DNA of 64,000 nt, taken from Opitutales bacterium. Its GTDB lineage: Bacteria; Verrucomicrobiota; Verrucomicrobiia; Opitutales; Coraliomargaritaceae. This document shows, piece by piece, positions 31,794-40,652 of the stretch (position 1 is the first letter of the stretch; each line of letters opens with the position of its first letter). Position numbers and translations under genes: made by a program. The notes beneath the pieces are model-generated. The model was not told the origin of the DNA, searched no databases, and was given only the letters and a program-made list of their open reading frames with translations. Where the stretch lies: NCBI GenBank assembly GCA_018607135.1, contig JABBCA010000070.1:26647-90646 (forward strand), in the 5' to 3' direction.

Positions 31794-33453
31794 TTGCGCT
31801 CACCAGTGCTTTCAAGCCTGCGAGCTCGATACTGCCGTCAATGCCGCAGCCAAAGGCGGGTATGCCGTCTTCCTGTTTGATTTGTATATAAGCGGCTGCT
31901 TTCGTTTTGGAGCCACCACCGATGGAATGTTGGCGATAGTCGACCAGCGTGAAGTTTTTCCAGCCCTTTTGCTCAAGCGCATCGACGAACGCGCTTATTG
32001 GGCCGTTGCCGATTCCACAGACATTGGCATCTTGGCCCTTATAGCGTATCGCAGCCTCGACTTTGACTTCCCCTGTTTTAGAAAAGTCTTCTCTATTAAT
32101 AGAAACGATTTCGAGGGGCTCGCCAACGTTAACGTATTCCCGTTGAAACACATCATGGACCTCTGCGGGTGAGAGTTCTCGGCTGCCCTTGTCGGCAGCA
32201 TTGTTTACGACGGTGCCAACTTCTGGGTGCATTGCCTTTGGCAAGTCGAGTCCATAGTCGCGATCTAAAATGTAGGCGACCCCGCCTTTACCGCTTTGGC
32301 TATTGATGCGGATGATTGCCTCGTAGTCACGGCCAATATCCTCAGGGTCGATTAATAAGTAGGGGACTTCCCATCGAGTGGTGTCGGTGGTGTCTTTGGC
32401 ACGCAGATCCATGCCTTTTTTGATCGCATCTTGGTGCGAGCCTGAAAATGCCGTAAAGACCAAGTCGCCAGCATAGGGATGGCGTTCATGCACAGTCATG
32501 CGAGTCACTCGCTCAAAGACTGAACGAATATGAGATAAGTTACTGAAGTTGAGCTGCGGGTCGACGCCTTGAGTATATTGGTTGAGCGCGACCGTAACGA
32601 TGTCGAGATTGCCCGTGCGTTCGCCGTTGCCGAAGAGCGTGCCTTCGACTCGGTCGGCCCCTGCCATTAAGCCAAGCTCAGTGGCTGCAATGCCAGTTCC
32701 GCGGTCATTGTGCGTGTGCAAGCTGATGATCGCCTTGTTGCGGTCTTTCAAATTGCGGCAAAACCATTCGATTTGATCGGCATGCACATTCGGGGTCGCA
32801 ACTTCAACGGTCGCAGGTAAGTTCAAGATGATTTTAGCATCTTCGGTGGGGCTCCATTCGGCCATGACCGCCTCGCAAACTTCGAGCGCATAATCGACTT
32901 CGGTATCTGAGAAACTCTCGGGTGAATATTCAAGGCGCACCTGTGTATCCGGTATCGTAGAAACTAAGCTTTTTACCAAGCGTGTGCCTTCGACCGCGAT
33001 CGCTTTGATCTCTTCCTTGGTCTTATTGAATGTGACACGACGTTGCAGTGGCGAGGTGGAGTTATATAGGTGCACAATGGCCTTAGATACGCCTTCCAAG
33101 CTTTCGAAGGTGCGACGAATTAAATGCTCTCGGGCTTGGACCAATACCTGCAAGGTGACGTCTTCAGGAATGCGTTTTTCGTCGACCAAGCGGCGAATGA
33201 AGTTGAATTCTGTGTCACTAGCCGAGGGAAAACCAACCTCGATTTCCTTGAAGCCAATATCAACGAGGAGTTCGAACATTTCGAGTTTCTCATCGACGTT
33301 CATTGGGATCGCGAGTGCTTGATTACCATCGCGCAAGTCCACGCTCGCCCAAATGGGAGCGCGGTCAATGACATTGCTCGGCCAGGTGCGGTCGGGCAGG
33401 TCGATGGTTTTAAAGGGAGTGTATTTGGTGATGTTGCTTGTTTGCATGGTCAT
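31762..33453 (-). CDS. leuA: 2-isopropylmalate synthase, long (type 2) form
   Basis: A 563-residue enzyme condensing acetyl-CoA with 2-ketoisovalerate, the first committed step of leucine synthesis. The catalytic TIM barrel shows SVDLRDGNQALAIPM, EIEVGFPSASDTEF, SLHTHNDRGTGIAATELGLM (metal-binding HTHND) and GTLFGNGERTGNLDIVT. The C-terminal LeuA allosteric domain is present (EAAIRYKGQDANVCGIGNGP, GWKNFTLVDYRQHSIGGG). The RTWPSNVIDRAPIW N-terminus marks the long form known from actinobacteria and fungi. Feedback inhibition by leucine is expected. No leader peptide or T-box could be recognised in the 306-bp upstream gap. Start at 33453 (or the ATG two codons in). Confidence 0.95.
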   Translation of the reverse strand: MTMQTSNITKYTPFKTIDLPDRTWPSNVIDRAPIWASVDLRDGNQALAIPMNVDEKLEMFELLVDIGFKEIEVGFPSASDTEFNFIRRLVDEKRIPEDVTLQVLVQAREHLIRRTFESLEGVSKAIVHLYNSTSPLQRRVTFNKTKEEIKAIAVEGTRLVKSLVSTIPDTQVRLEYSPESFSDTEVDYALEVCEAVMAEWSPTEDAKIILNLPATVEVATPNVHADQIEWFCRNLKDRNKAIISLHTHNDRGTGIAATELGLMAGADRVEGTLFGNGERTGNLDIVTVALNQYTQGVDPQLNFSNLSHIRSVFERVTRMTVHERHPYAGDLVFTAFSGSHQDAIKKGMDLRAKDTTDTTRWEVPYLLIDPEDIGRDYEAIIRINSQSGKGGVAYILDRDYGLDLPKAMHPEVGTVVNNAADKGSRELSPAEVHDVFQREYVNVGEPLEIVSINREDFSKTGEVKVEAAIRYKGQDANVCGIGNGPISAFVDALEQKGWKNFTLVDYRQHSIGGGSKTKAAAYIQIKQEDGIPAFGCGIDGSIELAGLKALVSAINRGHLALTE

Positions 33454-33759
33454 CGTGTTTCAATCGGTTCGGTATCTTTGTGCGATTTTTGCCTAAATGC
33501 CAAAGCGAAAGTTTGCTATTGGGCGGTGGAAGGAGCAATTGCTCATTTCGTAGCAGGGCGAGCCATTTGCCCGCGGTCGAGTTACTTCAAATCCCTCAAG
33601 GGGAGAAGCTCTGTGAAGTATCCGAGTAGGACGTGTCGATTGCCAAAAGTCGTTTGCATCTGTTTGCAGCAATGCATTGCCCGCACGTGCTGTCAAGCGT
33701 CTGATAGAATGAGCACGGGGGCGGCAACCAATTCAGTTGATCACGATGTGACTTGAGTC
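33454..33759. other. intergenic region between leuA and coaC (306 bp)
   Basis: No gene is supported here. The region is the leuA leader on the minus strand and the coaC leader on the plus strand. Around 33549-33585 there is a GC-rich stretch with the imperfect inverse pair GGGCGAGCC / TTTGCCCGC that resembles a dispersed palindromic element. No clear promoter, T-box or leucine leader peptide could be read. A 210-codon plus frame (33124-33756) crosses leuA and this gap but has no recognisable product. Confidence 0.5.
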
Positions 33760-34359
33760 TTGTTTGTCTGGGTAAAACCCCTCATTTTGAATTCAGTGTC
33801 AGAAGTAAACACAGTTTTGGAAGGACGCACCATTCTCTTGGGCGTCACTGGATCAATCGCGGCCTTCAAGGCTGCAGATATTACGAGTCGCTTAACTGAA
33901 GCGGGCGCAAAAGTGTGTCCAGTGATGACTGCCGGGGCCTGTAGCTTTATACAGCCACTCACTTTACAGACTCTGTCTCGTCAACCAGTGGTGTCAGATA
34001 TTTGGAGTGAAGGGCAAGGTTGGCAGCCTGGGCATATTGAGTTGGCAGATCGAGCTGACTTGCTTCTGGTCGCACCAGCAACCGCTCATTGCATTGCCCA
34101 GTTTGCGAATGGTCTGGCTCCGGACCTGTTGACATCTATTCACTTGGCAACAACTGCCCCCGTGATGATTGCACCAGCAATGAATGGCAAGATGCTCGCA
34201 CATCCAGCTACGCAAGCAAATATCGCAACTTTACGCGATCGAGGCTATCACTTTATCGAACCAGATCGCGGTATGCTCGCGTGTGGGTATGAGGGTGAGG
34301 GTAAGCTCGCGTCGGTAGACCGAATTGTTGAAACGGTGGTGCACTTTTTTAGAGAGTAG
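33760..34359 (+). CDS. coaC: flavoprotein, phosphopantothenoylcysteine decarboxylase-like (stand-alone CoaC domain)
   Basis: About 190-199 residues of the HFCD flavoprotein family. Motifs: ILLGVTGSIAAFKAADITSR (phosphate/FMN binding), the conserved His in WQPGHIELADRADLLLVAPA (CoaC catalytic His), and IAPAMNGKMLAHPATQANIA, the PxMNxxM substrate motif. The closing GMLACGYEGEGKLA carries the CoaC active-site Cys in its ACGYEGEG clamp. It decarboxylates phosphopantothenoylcysteine in CoA synthesis. CoaB (ligase) is not fused, unlike the usual CoaBC, so it must be elsewhere. No ATG precedes the core: TTG 33760, TTG 33787 or GTG 33796 are the candidates. It ends 12 bp before the pseudokinase gene. 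Confidence 0.88.
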   Translation: MFVWVKPLILNSVSEVNTVLEGRTILLGVTGSIAAFKAADITSRLTEAGAKVCPVMTAGACSFIQPLTLQTLSRQPVVSDIWSEGQGWQPGHIELADRADLLLVAPATAHCIAQFANGLAPDLLTSIHLATTAPVMIAPAMNGKMLAHPATQANIATLRDRGYHFIEPDRGMLACGYEGEGKLASVDRIVETVVHFFRE

Positions 34360-34371
34360 ATAGTATTTTTG

Positions 34372-37300
34372 ATGGATTCCGAACAACCTCAGTCTGAATT
34401 GCCAAATTCTAAATCTGCGAGTGGGAAAATAAAGACTCGCATATTAGAGACCGGGGAAAGCTTTGGTAATTTCCGCGTGGTAAAGTGTCTGAGTGCGGGC
34501 TTAATCGCCAATTATTATCACATGCAGCATGTGCGTGATTTGCACGATGTGACTGTTGGCATCTTTCACGTGCGCACGATGGAAGACGGCCGTTTTCTAA
34601 AGCGTTTGCAAAATTTGCAAAAGACGCTTGGAGGTTTTAGCCACGAGGGGATACCAAAGATTAAAGATTGTGGTATCATCAATGAGCGCCACTGCATTTT
34701 TTTAGATCCGATTCGGGGTCAGTCCTTGGGTGCCTACTTTGCTGGGAATGGCCAGCCTGGTCACTGTGGGCTCGCTCCCGAACAGGCCACTGAGGTTATT
34801 GCTCAATTACTCGGGGTATTGGGTTACGCACATTCTCGGGGCTTGGATCACCGTGATTTAGATTCCGAACTCGTGTATGTTCAAGAAAATGGTGCGATAC
34901 AAGTATTAGGAGTGGGGATTAAGCTGACCTTAGGTGTGGACTTGTTTGAATCGATTGTTTCAGCATCCGTTTCGCCACTTTCTTCTGAAAAGACGGTGGG
35001 TCGTTTAAATTCGTTTGATGTCATGAGCCCTGAATACAAGGCAGGGCAGAGCGAGGACTCGCGAGTGGACCTTTATGCCGTCGGAATGATTGGCTATTGG
35101 TTGATCACTGCGCGCAAGGCGAGTTTGTCTAAATTTGTTGAGGCCAGCACCATTGTCCAGGAGCTTCCAGTTGCTTGGGATGAGTTTTTCAGCCACTGCT
35201 TGGTTAGGGATTCGGAGACGCGTTATCAGTCATGTAAAATTGCATTGCTGGCTTTGCAGGCTACTGAAGTTCGAGAGGACGAGGGAACTGTCGGTTTAGT
35301 GCAGCGCCAGATTGACCGAATGCTAAAGCCGGTGGGCATCATCAGTCGCAGTAAGGGCATTTCCAGAGTATATCGACTATGCTTTATTGGGATCGTGGGA
35401 TTGGTGCTGACTTCATTGACCGTGTTTTATTACAAAGACACTTTGATTGAAACGGAAGCGTATCAGCGTGATATTGCAAAAAAGGCGACTGCGGATGAGG
35501 AAGCGAATGTAGTGCTTTCTATCCGTCCGCCTGTGGCGAAACTACAGTTCGTAGGATATAATGAGAAGTTTTTGGCTAAGGATGGGCTGATTCGTCTGAT
35601 TGTGCAGCCCAGTGAATATGCGTTGTTGGTCACGGCTCCACATCACAGTGAGAAGCGACTTTCTATTGATTTACGGGAAAATAAAGTGGCCTTGGATGTC
35701 GAGCTGGAGCCTGCATGGTCAGACTTGAAGATTGTTTCGGTCCCGCAGGCATCGATTTCCGTCTTGGATGAGCGCGGTGTTGAGATTGCTTCTGGTGAGA
35801 CGAATCATGAAGGCGTCTTTTTCCTGCAAAAAGGTATTTTTGCTGGAACGTATACAATGCTCATTAAGAAGGAGGGCTACGAAACGCTCACTTTAGATGA
35901 TCAAGCGGTCGCTTTTGGTAAACTGACTGAGCTAGCAGTGGATTTAGTTCCCTTAGCTGCAACGCTTACAATAGTCACTCAGCCAGAAGGCGCCCGTATT
36001 TTGATTGATGATCAACCCGTGGGTGTGACTCCTTTGAGGATAGATGCCGCAACACTAGGTGCGAATCAGATGGTAGTCGCGCACCTTGATGGATATCGTT
36101 CAGTCGGCCGTCAGATAGAAGTAAACGCTGGGCAAGGCTTAAATTTAGACTTGGGTCAATTGGTTCCGCGCGCAGGAGAGCTATCGTTCGAGGTTTTATT
36201 CATTGGCGTGCCAGACGAGGAAGTGGAAGCGCTGATGTCTGAGCTAACTGTGCAAATAGACAGCGAGGTCATGCCTTACGGTGATGGTATTTTTAAAGAA
36301 ATCAAAGAAGGCCCACGACAGGTGCGCTTATTACATCCACTCTATAGTTCATCCACACGCACAATAAATGTATCCGATCGTGATGCGGTCGAAGTGCGTG
36401 CGGTCTTGTCGCCGCGACCGGGTGTTCTCGAATTGGAATTGCCAGAGGCCATAAGTGCCTCGCTGTTCGTTGATGACAATGCGGTGACTGTCGTGGACGG
36501 ACAAGTAAATGTAGCTGCGGGTAAGCAGCTACATCTACAACTGCGCATTAAGAATCACTTGACGATGACGCGTGAGATAACCCTTAAACCGAATGAGCGC
36601 TTTGTTTGGAAGGTCGAGCCAGTCGCGATTCCAGGGCCACAAGTTGGACAGCCGTGGGCAGTGCCTTATTTGGGGCATACGTTTGTATGGGTCGAGCCCG
36701 GGCAGTTTAATATGGGTAGCCCTCCCGTGGAATCAGGCCGGCTCCCAAATGAGGGGCCTCAGACACAAGTGCGATTTAGCCAAGGTTTCTGGATGGCCAC
36801 TCATGAAGTGACTCAGGAAAAATTCCTTGAAATAATGGATCGTAATCCATCAGAGTTTGAAGGTCTACAAAAGCCCGTCGAGAATGTTTCGTGGGCGCAG
36901 GCGAAGCAGTTTTGCCAGTTGTTAAGCCATTTTGAGAAAGTTGCAGGGAGGCTCCCTGACGGCTATGTCTACCGCTTGCCGACTGAAGCGGAGTGGGAGT
37001 ATGCCGCACGAGCGAAGACGACCACTCCATTTTGTTTTGGTGAAGAGGCAGATCCAAGCTTTGGGAATTTCCGGGGTGTTTATCCAAAGTCTTGGAGTGG
37101 AGCTGCTAAGGCGTCTACGCATTATGGCACGGTTCCGGTGGGCTCTTACCAAGCCAACACTCTCGGGCTCTACGATGTGAATGGCAATGTCGCTGAATGG
37201 ACCTTAGATTTTTATAGCGCGCGACTTCCTGGAGGTAGTTTGACAGATCCTGCGCCACGAGCAAATGGCACTCGCATTGCAGTTCGTGGTGGCAGTTGGG

Positions 37301-37404
37301 AAGATTACGCGACCGCAGTGCGTTCGGCCATTCGAAAAGAGGTGCGCTCCGACACTCCTAGCAGCTCAATTGGTTTTCGATTGGTGCTCGCTCCTGTTAA
37401 GTAA
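34372..37404 (+). CDS. membrane pseudokinase with PEGA domains and C-terminal formylglycine-generating-enzyme-like domain
   Basis: A 1010-residue protein from ATG 34372. Residues about 30-300 have a Ser/Thr-kinase fold, but the glycine loop is degenerate (CLSAGLIANYYH), the beta3 Lys is absent (DVTVGIFHV), HRDLKxxN reads HRDLDSEL (160-167) and DFG reads LGVG. SPEYK and VDLYAVGMI keep the C-lobe. One membrane helix (336-354) follows. Then come PEGA-type beta domains (LTIVTQPEGARILIDDQPVG). From about 763 an FGE-sulfatase/SUMF1-like domain runs to the end: FVWVEPGQFNMGS, MATHEVTQEKF, YRLPTEAEWEYAARA, YDVNGNVAEW, IAVRGGSW. Both catalytic Cys of true FGE are missing (GGSWEDYATAVRSAIR). The PEGA and FGE parts should be periplasmic. 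Probably a signalling or binding scaffold. Confidence 0.88.
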   Translation: MDSEQPQSELPNSKSASGKIKTRILETGESFGNFRVVKCLSAGLIANYYHMQHVRDLHDVTVGIFHVRTMEDGRFLKRLQNLQKTLGGFSHEGIPKIKDCGIINERHCIFLDPIRGQSLGAYFAGNGQPGHCGLAPEQATEVIAQLLGVLGYAHSRGLDHRDLDSELVYVQENGAIQVLGVGIKLTLGVDLFESIVSASVSPLSSEKTVGRLNSFDVMSPEYKAGQSEDSRVDLYAVGMIGYWLITARKASLSKFVEASTIVQELPVAWDEFFSHCLVRDSETRYQSCKIALLALQATEVREDEGTVGLVQRQIDRMLKPVGIISRSKGISRVYRLCFIGIVGLVLTSLTVFYYKDTLIETEAYQRDIAKKATADEEANVVLSIRPPVAKLQFVGYNEKFLAKDGLIRLIVQPSEYALLVTAPHHSEKRLSIDLRENKVALDVELEPAWSDLKIVSVPQASISVLDERGVEIASGETNHEGVFFLQKGIFAGTYTMLIKKEGYETLTLDDQAVAFGKLTELAVDLVPLAATLTIVTQPEGARILIDDQPVGVTPLRIDAATLGANQMVVAHLDGYRSVGRQIEVNAGQGLNLDLGQLVPRAGELSFEVLFIGVPDEEVEALMSELTVQIDSEVMPYGDGIFKEIKEGPRQVRLLHPLYSSSTRTINVSDRDAVEVRAVLSPRPGVLELELPEAISASLFVDDNAVTVVDGQVNVAAGKQLHLQLRIKNHLTMTREITLKPNERFVWKVEPVAIPGPQVGQPWAVPYLGHTFVWVEPGQFNMGSPPVESGRLPNEGPQTQVRFSQGFWMATHEVTQEKFLEIMDRNPSEFEGLQKPVENVSWAQAKQFCQLLSHFEKVAGRLPDGYVYRLPTEAEWEYAARAKTTTPFCFGEEADPSFGNFRGVYPKSWSGAAKASTHYGTVPVGSYQANTLGLYDVNGNVAEWTLDFYSARLPGGSLTDPAPRANGTRIAVRGGSWEDYATAVRSAIRKEVRSDTPSSSIGFRLVLAPVK

Positions 37405-37577
37405 GTGCAGTTGAGGGCATAAGCCTCGCTACATTCCCTTGGAAGTGGGTAACTGATTTATACGATACGAACATTGTGTGGGGCCTGTTGGTGGACCGCG
37501 TGCACTTTTTCCCGTTTTTTTGTGGCGCGGAGGCGGCATAGCTGTATTTTTCTCCGTTTTCCCAAATTTCAGATATT

Positions 37578-39002
37578 ATGGAGAACATCCCAAATGTATT
37601 AGCCGCTCGTTACGCATCTCAGCAGATGCGCCAAGTTTGGAGCGCGGAAGGCCGTATCGCACTCGAGCGTGATTATTGGATCGCAGTTTTACGCGCACAA
37701 AAAGACCTGGGTCTTGACGTGCCACAAGAAGCAATCGACGCCTACGAAAAAGTGAAGGGTGAGATTCACCTCGATTCCATCAACGAACGTGAGGCGATCA
37801 CTCGCCACGATGTGAAAGCGCGGATCGAAGAATTTTGCGACCTCGCCGGTCATGAACATATTCATAAGGGGCTGACCAGTCGCGACTTGACTGAGAACGT
37901 CGAGCAATTGCAGATTATTCAAGCACTTGAGATCGTGCGCACCAAGGCGATCGCCGCATTGCTTAAACTCGCAGAGCGCGCAGAGCAGTGGAAGTCGCTC
38001 GTCATCACTGCTCGCACTCATAACGTGCCGGCACAGCCGACCACTTTTGGTAAGCGACTCGCCATGTTTGGTGAAGATCTATTGATCGCGGTTCGTGAAC
38101 TCGATCGTATTATCGATAATTATCCAGTGCGTGGACTCAAGGGGCCAGTCGGCACGCAGATGGATTTGCTAACTCTGTTTAGCGGTGATGAGCGCAAGGT
38201 TGCTGAGTTGGAAGATCGTATTCTCGATCACCTGGGAGTCGGTGCGTCACTCGCTACGGTAGGCCAAGTCTATCCACGAGGCCTCGATTTTGAAGTGGTT
38301 TCTGTGTTTGTTCGACTTGCATCAGGCCCGTCCAGTTTCGCAAAGACTCTCCGCATCATGGCTGGGCACGAGCTTGCTAGTGAAGGCTTTGCAAAAGGCC
38401 AAGTCGGCTCTTCCGCGATGCCGCATAAAATGAATAGCCGCAGCTGTGAGCGCCTCAATGGTTTCGCCGCGATTCTTAAGGGGCACCTTACCATGGCTGG
38501 TGAACTTTCAGGCGACCAGTGGAATGAAGGTGACGTATCCTGCTCCGTAGTTCGCCGTGTATTCTTACCAGACAGTTTCTTTGCAATCGATGGGTTGATT
38601 GATACCTTCCTCACAATTCTGAATCAGATGGAAGTTTACCCAGCGGTGATTGACCAAGAAAATCAACGCTACGGCCCATTTCTCGCCACGACTACAGTGC
38701 TCATGGAAGCCGTCAAGGCAGGAGCAGGCCGCGAAGAGGCTCACGAAGCGATCAAGGAACACGCAGTTCAAACCGTCCGCGATCTTCGCTCTGGAACCAT
38801 TACGCGCAATGATTTGGTCGAACGCCTCGCCGCCGACGCACGTTTGGGCCTTTCTTTAGATCAGCTTTCTGAGATGATGAGCCGTGCCCAAGCCATGACA
38901 GGCTTGGCGCAGACTCAAGTCGATAACTTCTGTGCTGCGGTTCGTGAGGATGCGTCCAACTTTCCAGGCGCCGCTGATTATCAGCCAGGAGCGATCCTTT
39001 AA
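37578..39002 (+). CDS. purB: adenylosuccinate lyase
   Basis: A 474-residue fumarase-superfamily lyase. It acts twice in purine synthesis (SAICAR to AICAR, and adenylosuccinate to AMP). Motifs are LTSRDLTENVEQLQIIQALE, the catalytic His region TARTHNVPAQPTTFGKRLAM, and the signature loop GSSAMPHKMNSRSCERLNGF. Length is normal. The following PPi-PFK gene is on the same strand after 72 bp. The leader (37405-37577) contains T-rich tracts but no promoter I can assign with confidence. ATG at 37578. Confidence 0.96.
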   Translation: MENIPNVLAARYASQQMRQVWSAEGRIALERDYWIAVLRAQKDLGLDVPQEAIDAYEKVKGEIHLDSINEREAITRHDVKARIEEFCDLAGHEHIHKGLTSRDLTENVEQLQIIQALEIVRTKAIAALLKLAERAEQWKSLVITARTHNVPAQPTTFGKRLAMFGEDLLIAVRELDRIIDNYPVRGLKGPVGTQMDLLTLFSGDERKVAELEDRILDHLGVGASLATVGQVYPRGLDFEVVSVFVRLASGPSSFAKTLRIMAGHELASEGFAKGQVGSSAMPHKMNSRSCERLNGFAAILKGHLTMAGELSGDQWNEGDVSCSVVRRVFLPDSFFAIDGLIDTFLTILNQMEVYPAVIDQENQRYGPFLATTTVLMEAVKAGAGREEAHEAIKEHAVQTVRDLRSGTITRNDLVERLAADARLGLSLDQLSEMMSRAQAMTGLAQTQVDNFCAAVREDASNFPGAADYQPGAIL

Positions 39003-39074
39003 GGTTGCTTTCAAACAAGCCGAAATTACACAAACATCACATTACCCTATTTAAATAGTTAATCATCACATATT

Positions 39075-40337
39075 ATGTCCGAAGAACTCGAAGGAAATTG
39101 CCTCGTCGCCCAATCTGGTGGCCCAACATCTGTTATCAATGCTAGCCTCTCTGGCGTCGTTGCCGAAGCGCTCAATCATGAGTGCATCGAAGAAATTTAC
39201 GGCGGTCTTAACGGTGTGCTTGGTATTTTAAATGAGCAGCTCATTGACCTTGCAGCGGAGTCTCAGCAAAACATTCGCGGTCTTCGCTACACTCCAGGTG
39301 CAGCGTTGGGCACATGCCGCTACAAGCTTAAGAAGCAAGCTGACTTTGATCGCGTGCTTGAAGTCTTCGAAGCGCACAATATCCGCTATTTTTTCTACGC
39401 AGGTGGCAATGATTCTCAAGACACCGCAGACAAAATTTCTAAGCTCGCTCAAGAACGCGGCTATGCGCTACGCGTGATTGGTATACCCAAAACCATTGAT
39501 AATGACCTCGTCACGACTGACCACACCCCTGGCTATGGATCTGTGATCAAATACATCGCGACTTCGGTTAAAGAAATCGCAGCGGACAATGCAGGCATGG
39601 GTCAACACGATCTGGTGCAAATCATCGAAGTGATGGGCCGCAGTGCAGGTTGGATCGCAGCCGGTGCAGCTCTTGCAAAGCGTCGCGATGAGCCAAATGC
39701 CGCTCCACACCTTATCTATCTTCCAGAGGTGGCTTTCTCCCCCGAGAAGTTCATCTCCGATGTGCAGCATGTCCTTCAAAAGGAAAAATACTGCGTAGTG
39801 GTTGTCGGCGAAGGGCTTGTGGATGCCGACGGCAACTTTGTTTCTACTGACAGTGCGAGTGCCGACGCGTTTGGCCACTCTCAGCTCGGCGGCGCTGGCG
39901 AATACCTACGCGGCTTGGCTGAAGAATCACTTCAAGTCAAAGCACGCTCCGTAAAGCTCGGCATGGCGCAACGTGCAGCCGTCCACTGTTCTTCTCAGAC
40001 GGACAACGATGAGGCATACCTTGCCGGTCAAGCAGCCGTTCGTGCAGCAGTAGCCGGTGAAACCGACAAGATGGTCACGCTCCTTCGCGGTGACAGTGAT
40101 GGCTACACTTGTGAGACTGGCCTCGCGGATCTTTCCGAAATCGCTAATGGCGTGAAAAAGCTCCCTGAAAGCTGGATCAACGAAGATGGCGTCAGTATGA
40201 ACTACAATTTCTACAAGTATGCATTGCCACTCATCCAAGGTGAAGTGCAAGTTCCTTACGAAAATGGTGTGCCAGCTTTGATCAAACTCAACAATGAGAA
40301 GATCGCTCGCAAACTGGGCGCACACACCTTCGAGTAA
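39075..40337 (+). CDS. pfp: pyrophosphate-dependent 6-phosphofructokinase
   Basis: A 420-residue PFK that phosphorylates fructose 6-phosphate, reversibly when PPi is the donor. N-terminal AQSGGPTSVINASL is the phosphate-donor loop. GGNDSQD (110-116) has Asp113 where ATP enzymes have Gly, and PKTIDNDL (138-145) has Lys139 where ATP enzymes have Gly. Both are diagnostic of PPi dependence. VIEVMGRSAGWIAAGAAL is the substrate-binding MGR motif. The length fits the medium (group III) PFKs. A reversible PPi enzyme could serve both glycolysis and gluconeogenesis. A strong terminator follows at 40361-40393. Confidence 0.92.
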   Translation: MSEELEGNCLVAQSGGPTSVINASLSGVVAEALNHECIEEIYGGLNGVLGILNEQLIDLAAESQQNIRGLRYTPGAALGTCRYKLKKQADFDRVLEVFEAHNIRYFFYAGGNDSQDTADKISKLAQERGYALRVIGIPKTIDNDLVTTDHTPGYGSVIKYIATSVKEIAADNAGMGQHDLVQIIEVMGRSAGWIAAGAALAKRRDEPNAAPHLIYLPEVAFSPEKFISDVQHVLQKEKYCVVVVGEGLVDADGNFVSTDSASADAFGHSQLGGAGEYLRGLAEESLQVKARSVKLGMAQRAAVHCSSQTDNDEAYLAGQAAVRAAVAGETDKMVTLLRGDSDGYTCETGLADLSEIANGVKKLPESWINEDGVSMNYNFYKYALPLIQGEVQVPYENGVPALIKLNNEKIARKLGAHTFE

Positions 40338-40360
40338 GCATTCACTGGAAACGAATTTTC

Positions 40361-40393
40361 AAAAGCCAGTCCTGTAGAGGACTGGCTTTTTTT
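40361..40393 (+). terminator. Rho-independent terminator after pfp
   Basis: A perfect 13-bp inverted repeat (40361-40373 with 40378-40390), GTAG loop, with a T run continuing to 40393. It starts 24 bp after the pfp stop and is oriented for the plus strand. Confidence 0.9.
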
Positions 40394-40652
40394 GATACTA
40401 ATACCAGATTCAGTAAAGTTTGATCCTTATACGTTCGTATTCGGTAGTGCGGTGTGGCCCACACCGCATGCATTCGACGAGCCTGCAGCTTTCAATCGTG
40501 CTGACTTGGCCAGTCAGCGCTACTCGATCAAACATTTTTCATTCGGTATAATAGAGGATACGGGGAGAGGGACATTCTTGTCCCTCGGGTTTGGGTTCAA
40601 CTCGTCGAGACAAGAACAGGAATGCCCATGCTCTTTTTGAGCGCCTGCGACG
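40394..40652. other. intergenic region with two perfect stem-loops between pfp and the nadR-like gene
   Basis: No gene is supported; the 82-codon frame at 40392-40640 lacks any recognisable feature. Two perfect palindromes stand out: 40448-40468 (10-bp arms around one base, TGCGGTGTGG) and 40567-40586 (8-bp arms, GAGGGACA, TTCT loop). A weaker complementary pair (GCTCT/AGAGC) frames the end near 40629-40655. The elements may end the minus-strand nadR transcript or be remnants of dispersed repeats. A TATAAT hexamer occurs at 40546-40551, without a convincing -35. Confidence 0.55.

Noticed and set aside
33124..33756. 210-codon plus-strand frame across the leuA start and the leuA-coaC gap
   Set aside because: Most of it is antisense to leuA; the rest has no motif or plausible start, so it is a chance frame.
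33454..33759. Leucine leader peptide or T-box before leuA
   Set aside because: No Leu-rich short frame or T-box landmark could be read in the 306 bp.
36505..36538. Imperfect 14-bp inverted repeat in the pseudokinase gene
   Set aside because: Entirely within coding sequence with no start or stop nearby; likely chance from codon content.
40392..40640. 82-codon plus frame after the pfp terminator
   Set aside because: Starts inside the terminator tail and runs through palindromes; no recognisable protein features.
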